Assembly (NCBI GenBank): GCA_030760725.1
Contig: JASWHV010000009.1
Coordinates: 94,538,780 to 94,602,779 of the forward strand
Direction of reading: 5' to 3'
Source of the DNA: Neostapfia colusana
Taxonomy: Eukaryota > Streptophyta > Magnoliopsida > Poales > Poaceae
Length of the DNA: 64,000 nt
Shown here: in pieces, positions 61,396-64,000 of the stretch
How positions within the stretch are numbered: position 1 is the first letter of the stretch
Layout: the number at the start of each line of letters is the position of its first letter
Notes under the pieces: model-generated
Database searches by the model: none
What the model saw: the letters and a program-made list of their open reading frames with translations, nothing else
What the model was told of the DNA's origin: nothing
Made by a program: the position numbers and the translations under genes

Positions 61396-61408
61396 GGCTC
61401 TGATACCA
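61396..61408 (-). other. Primer binding site of C
   Basis: TGGTATCAGAGCC on the minus strand, three bases from the LTR that starts at 61412. Confidence 0.95.
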
Positions 61409-61411
61409 CGC

Positions 61412-64000
61412 TGTGAGAGTCCGACCCGATCACAGGGCCATGCCGCTCGCCCCGGAATCACATTGGGTGGTGCTGTGCGATGCGGCACCCAACAGCACAC
61501 ATATAAGAAACACGTATTACATAATTCAAATGCGGAAGCTTACAAGTATTCTTTGTAAATAATTTACAACAAATAACTACAGCAGAAGACTAGTTTATTT
61601 AACGTTTCATATCTACTATGCACTTGAGAAGATGTCCAACCCGCAGACTCTTCTCCCTAGCAACACGAAGTCATACGGCAGCGGCCGGGTTCTCCATGTC
61701 TTAAATGACTCAGAAGTCTTCGAGTCTCACCGGACAATCTCCTCATAAGAACCAATGTTAACCTGCAAAACCACTCATATAGCAAGCGTGAGCACATAGG
61801 CTCAGCAAGACTGACCCATCTCACCTAAACATGTAACTCTACACGCTAGAATTGCAGTATGTAATAGGAAAGTAAGTTGCAAAAGACACGCCTATTTAGT
61901 TGGCTCTTACTTTATGGTTTTAGCAGCAAATGTGTGAAAAACCTCAGGCTAAGACACATAAGAGAGCCACAACCAAACAAGAAACTCATTTCTCTCATGG
62001 GCTTTGCCTAAGGTTGAAAGGAACTTTAATTAGCTCAGAACTACAGAAAATCATTAGCAACCAAAGTACATTTTTCAATCAGCAAAATTTTAACATAGAA
62101 CTATCCTGTTCTTTCTACGTCACGGTATTCACTGACCGCGAGGGACGGTGATTATAATCGTTTTACACCTGCAGGGTTACCCAAATAACCCGTCACGTAC
62201 GCCCGTACTCGATGTTGCCTACAGCAACCATCATGGACATCGTACACAACCACCTTTCATCTGTCAGCCAAGTGTTTAACCGGTCCTATCGTCCCAAGCA
62301 AGAGGTCTATGCACGCGCATCTGCAGTGCCGCCAGCCGATTTACACCTCATGCTCTCAACCTACCATCTGGATAACAAGCTATGCGCAACAGATCGCTAC
62401 CCGAATTACATCAGTTTTCCGGTTCCCATATATCCGGTAGGTCTTCGGTACTGTTCTAATTTGTTCAACAGGCCCGCACACGGCTCGGTCCTCAATCGAC
62501 ACAAGCGGAGCTACGGCACCCAGGACCCAAAGTCCTGCTGCCCTTACTCTCCGCTCGGTCTCATTTTTCTTGCCATGTGTTCCATTTGCTATCTCTATCC
62601 GAGTGGTGTGCCTCTAGCCTATTCTAGCGAGCAGTTCCTTCTACCCGACTTGTACCGAATCCTATACTAATTTAGCATTGCAGTGGCTACTCGAGGTTTA
62701 AAAACCTAAGCCCAAAACCCTGGTTCTCTTGGCTATGCAGTTGGGTTTTCAAACAAGACTCTAATGCACAATTGAAGTGGATACTCAATGTAAGTTCTCA
62801 AAACAATAAAGTTTGTAAAAACGGCTAATGCAAACTGGAGCTTGTCTGTTTTGCAGGGTAGTAGTATATAATAGAAGTTAGTGGTCTTCCATCCCTATAT
62901 CCTTCTGAACTCAACTGATCCACACCTCAAGGGATGATTCCGTCGAAGTCCGTCATCGTGAGCTATCGACATGTATATGCATAACTTGTTATAATGCAAT
63001 TTAGAGAATTACAGACTCGAACTACTTAGAAACAGAGGCTGTGTGGAAAATCCAAGAATGGCTTGGTTGCCTCTGTGGTGCAGAGGATCATCAAGAAAAC
63101 TAAATCTGCCTTAGAGTTTTAATTACATCCCTAGCTAAGTTCCTTATGAACATATAAGTTGAGCTGCAATGATTTGGACATAACTAAAGATCCTGATCTC
63201 CAATGACTTTGAAATTACATGCAATGATTTTTAACTGAAGATCCTGGTCTGGCAAAATGTGAGGATTTTTGGATGAACCAAACTCCCTCTAAAATTATTT
63301 TACTGAAAAGCTTCAAAGAATTTTCCAGAATTAATTATTGACATTCATAAAAATTGGGTTGCATATTTGGATAGAGTTTTTCAATCTGAATCTAACCCAA
63401 TTTGAATCACTCGATTTGGTGGTTCCAAGACCAAGATATGAATTTTCAAAGTTGGGGCAGACTCTGGAATTGTTTTGCTACTGGAAAATTGATTGGGCCC
63501 ACAGTTTTAAATTGCAGCCACTGAGATTTGAGGACACACGGGGTTACATAGTTCCAGGTGTGCAGTCACACCGGATCCAACAGCCACAGAGGATCGGGGT
63601 TTTTAAATTCCTTCTCACTGACTGATGGGGCCCGGTGCACCCTTCTTCAACCTCGGTCCAATTCCCATGCCCGCGTGCCCGCGCCGCCCCCCCCCCTCGC
63701 CGGAGCTCCATGGAACTCGGTCTCCCGACCTACTCCCGAGCCCCTGCTCGCCTCCAGGGCCTAAAACCACACGCTGACCACCTTGGTGAAGCTTCCCCGA
63801 GCCGGCGATGTCCCCAACACCTCTCGCGATGATGCAGAGGCTCAGTTCCACTTCGGCGACGTTGCCCGCCCTGCCTAGCTCACCAAACCCTAGGTTTTCA
63901 AGCTCTACAGCGCCGGTGAACTATGAGGAAGCTCCACATGGCCTCAAAACTGCTCGGGAACAGCGGCTAATGGGGTTTCACCGTGCGCCCGCGGTTCCCC
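61412..64000 (-). repeat. Element C 5' LTR (inner part; continues beyond the window)
   Basis: Starts TGTGAGAGTCC next to the PBS. From 61951 it matches 12942 onward. It holds the hairpin 61789-61804, donor-like CAG|GTTAAC at 61762, conserved start motif at 62828-62847 next to a TATA-like GTATATAA, and the start of the GC-rich block from about 63525 with a 10-C run at 63687-63696. Confidence 0.93.

Larger units (their letters stand above)
12942..64000 (-). mobile_element. Element C: outermost minus-strand chromovirus hosting the whole nest
   Basis: Pieces, left to right, are 3' LTR (12942-16721, more lies left of the window), pol (16728-18194), protease/RT and gag tail (35784-37345), leader (37346-38204 and 60824-61395), PBS (61396-61408) and 5' LTR (61412 onward). 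Its LTRs match each other: 12961-13140 against 61970-62110 shows about 13 mismatches in 157 bp, roughly 8%. Removal of B and E rejoins C's pol and leader cleanly, including restoration of the leader phrase seen uninterrupted in B near 31200 and F near 55650. C is the oldest layer and is riddled with lesions. Confidence 0.9.

Noticed and set aside
1..64000. CRISPR arrays, bacterial operons, ribosome-binding sites or phage genes
   Set aside because: No regularly spaced repeats or operon-like gene series; all recognisable proteins are plant LTR-retrotransposon proteins.

Overview
The window is plant nuclear DNA, most likely from a grass or another large-genome monocot. It consists entirely of nested Ty3/gypsy LTR retrotransposons; I found no cellular gene, tRNA, rRNA, CRISPR array or bacterial feature. 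Where the coding regions survive, all elements share one architecture: gag with a CCHC knuckle, aspartic protease, reverse transcriptase, RNase H, HHCC/DDE integrase and a C-terminal chromodomain. With LTRs of 3.8-4.5 kb and a PBS that matches the initiator-Met tRNA 3' end, they fit chromoviruses, best the Tekay/Del clade (clade is inference). LTR sequence fills about 66% of the window by my boundaries. The letters A-H used here are my own labels.

Layout. Element C (minus strand) is the oldest layer and the frame for everything else. Its 3' LTR begins left of the window and reappears at 12942-16721; its body is at 16722-18194, 35784-38204 and 60824-61411; its 5' LTR starts at 61412 and runs off the right edge. 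Three elements sit inside C: A (plus, 1-12941, left end outside the window) in C's 3' LTR; B (minus, 18195-35778, TSD GGGGA) in C's pol; and E (minus, 38210-60818, TSD GCTTA) in C's untranslated leader. A third layer sits inside these: solo LTR H (26638-30505, TSD TTTCA) in B's leader, solo LTR D (43322-47850, TSD CACCC) in E's integrase, and element F (minus, from 48591) also in E's pol. The 5' LTR of F has recombined with the 5' LTR of E near 59228, making one chimeric LTR and deleting the protease, RT, gag and leader of E. Hand counts of LTR mismatches over short stretches (C about 8%, E half about 8%, A about 5%, B and F about 4%) agree with the nesting order.

No element is coding-competent. 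A is nearest to intact: gag-pol is recognisable from end to end with three premature stops or gag-end stops in gag/pol junction regions, one frameshift and two amber codons. B, C, E and F carry independent lesions: lost catalytic residues (B FIDD to FITD and integrase D to N; E integrase E to K; F FIDD to FIND) and deletions (RNase H in B; integrase core in C and F; gag in C and F).

The most interesting signals are in the noncoding parts. The LTRs share a chain of small hairpins downstream of a conserved motif at the presumed transcription start, one with compensatory changes in its stem. A splice-donor-like CAG|GT sits at the same U5 position in nearly every LTR, and an acceptor-like AG lies 1-2 nt before the gag ATG in both elements that keep this region. 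Splicing there would remove the PBS and the roughly 1.7-kb leader. A's 5' LTR also has its TATA box expanded to an 83-bp (TA)n tract.
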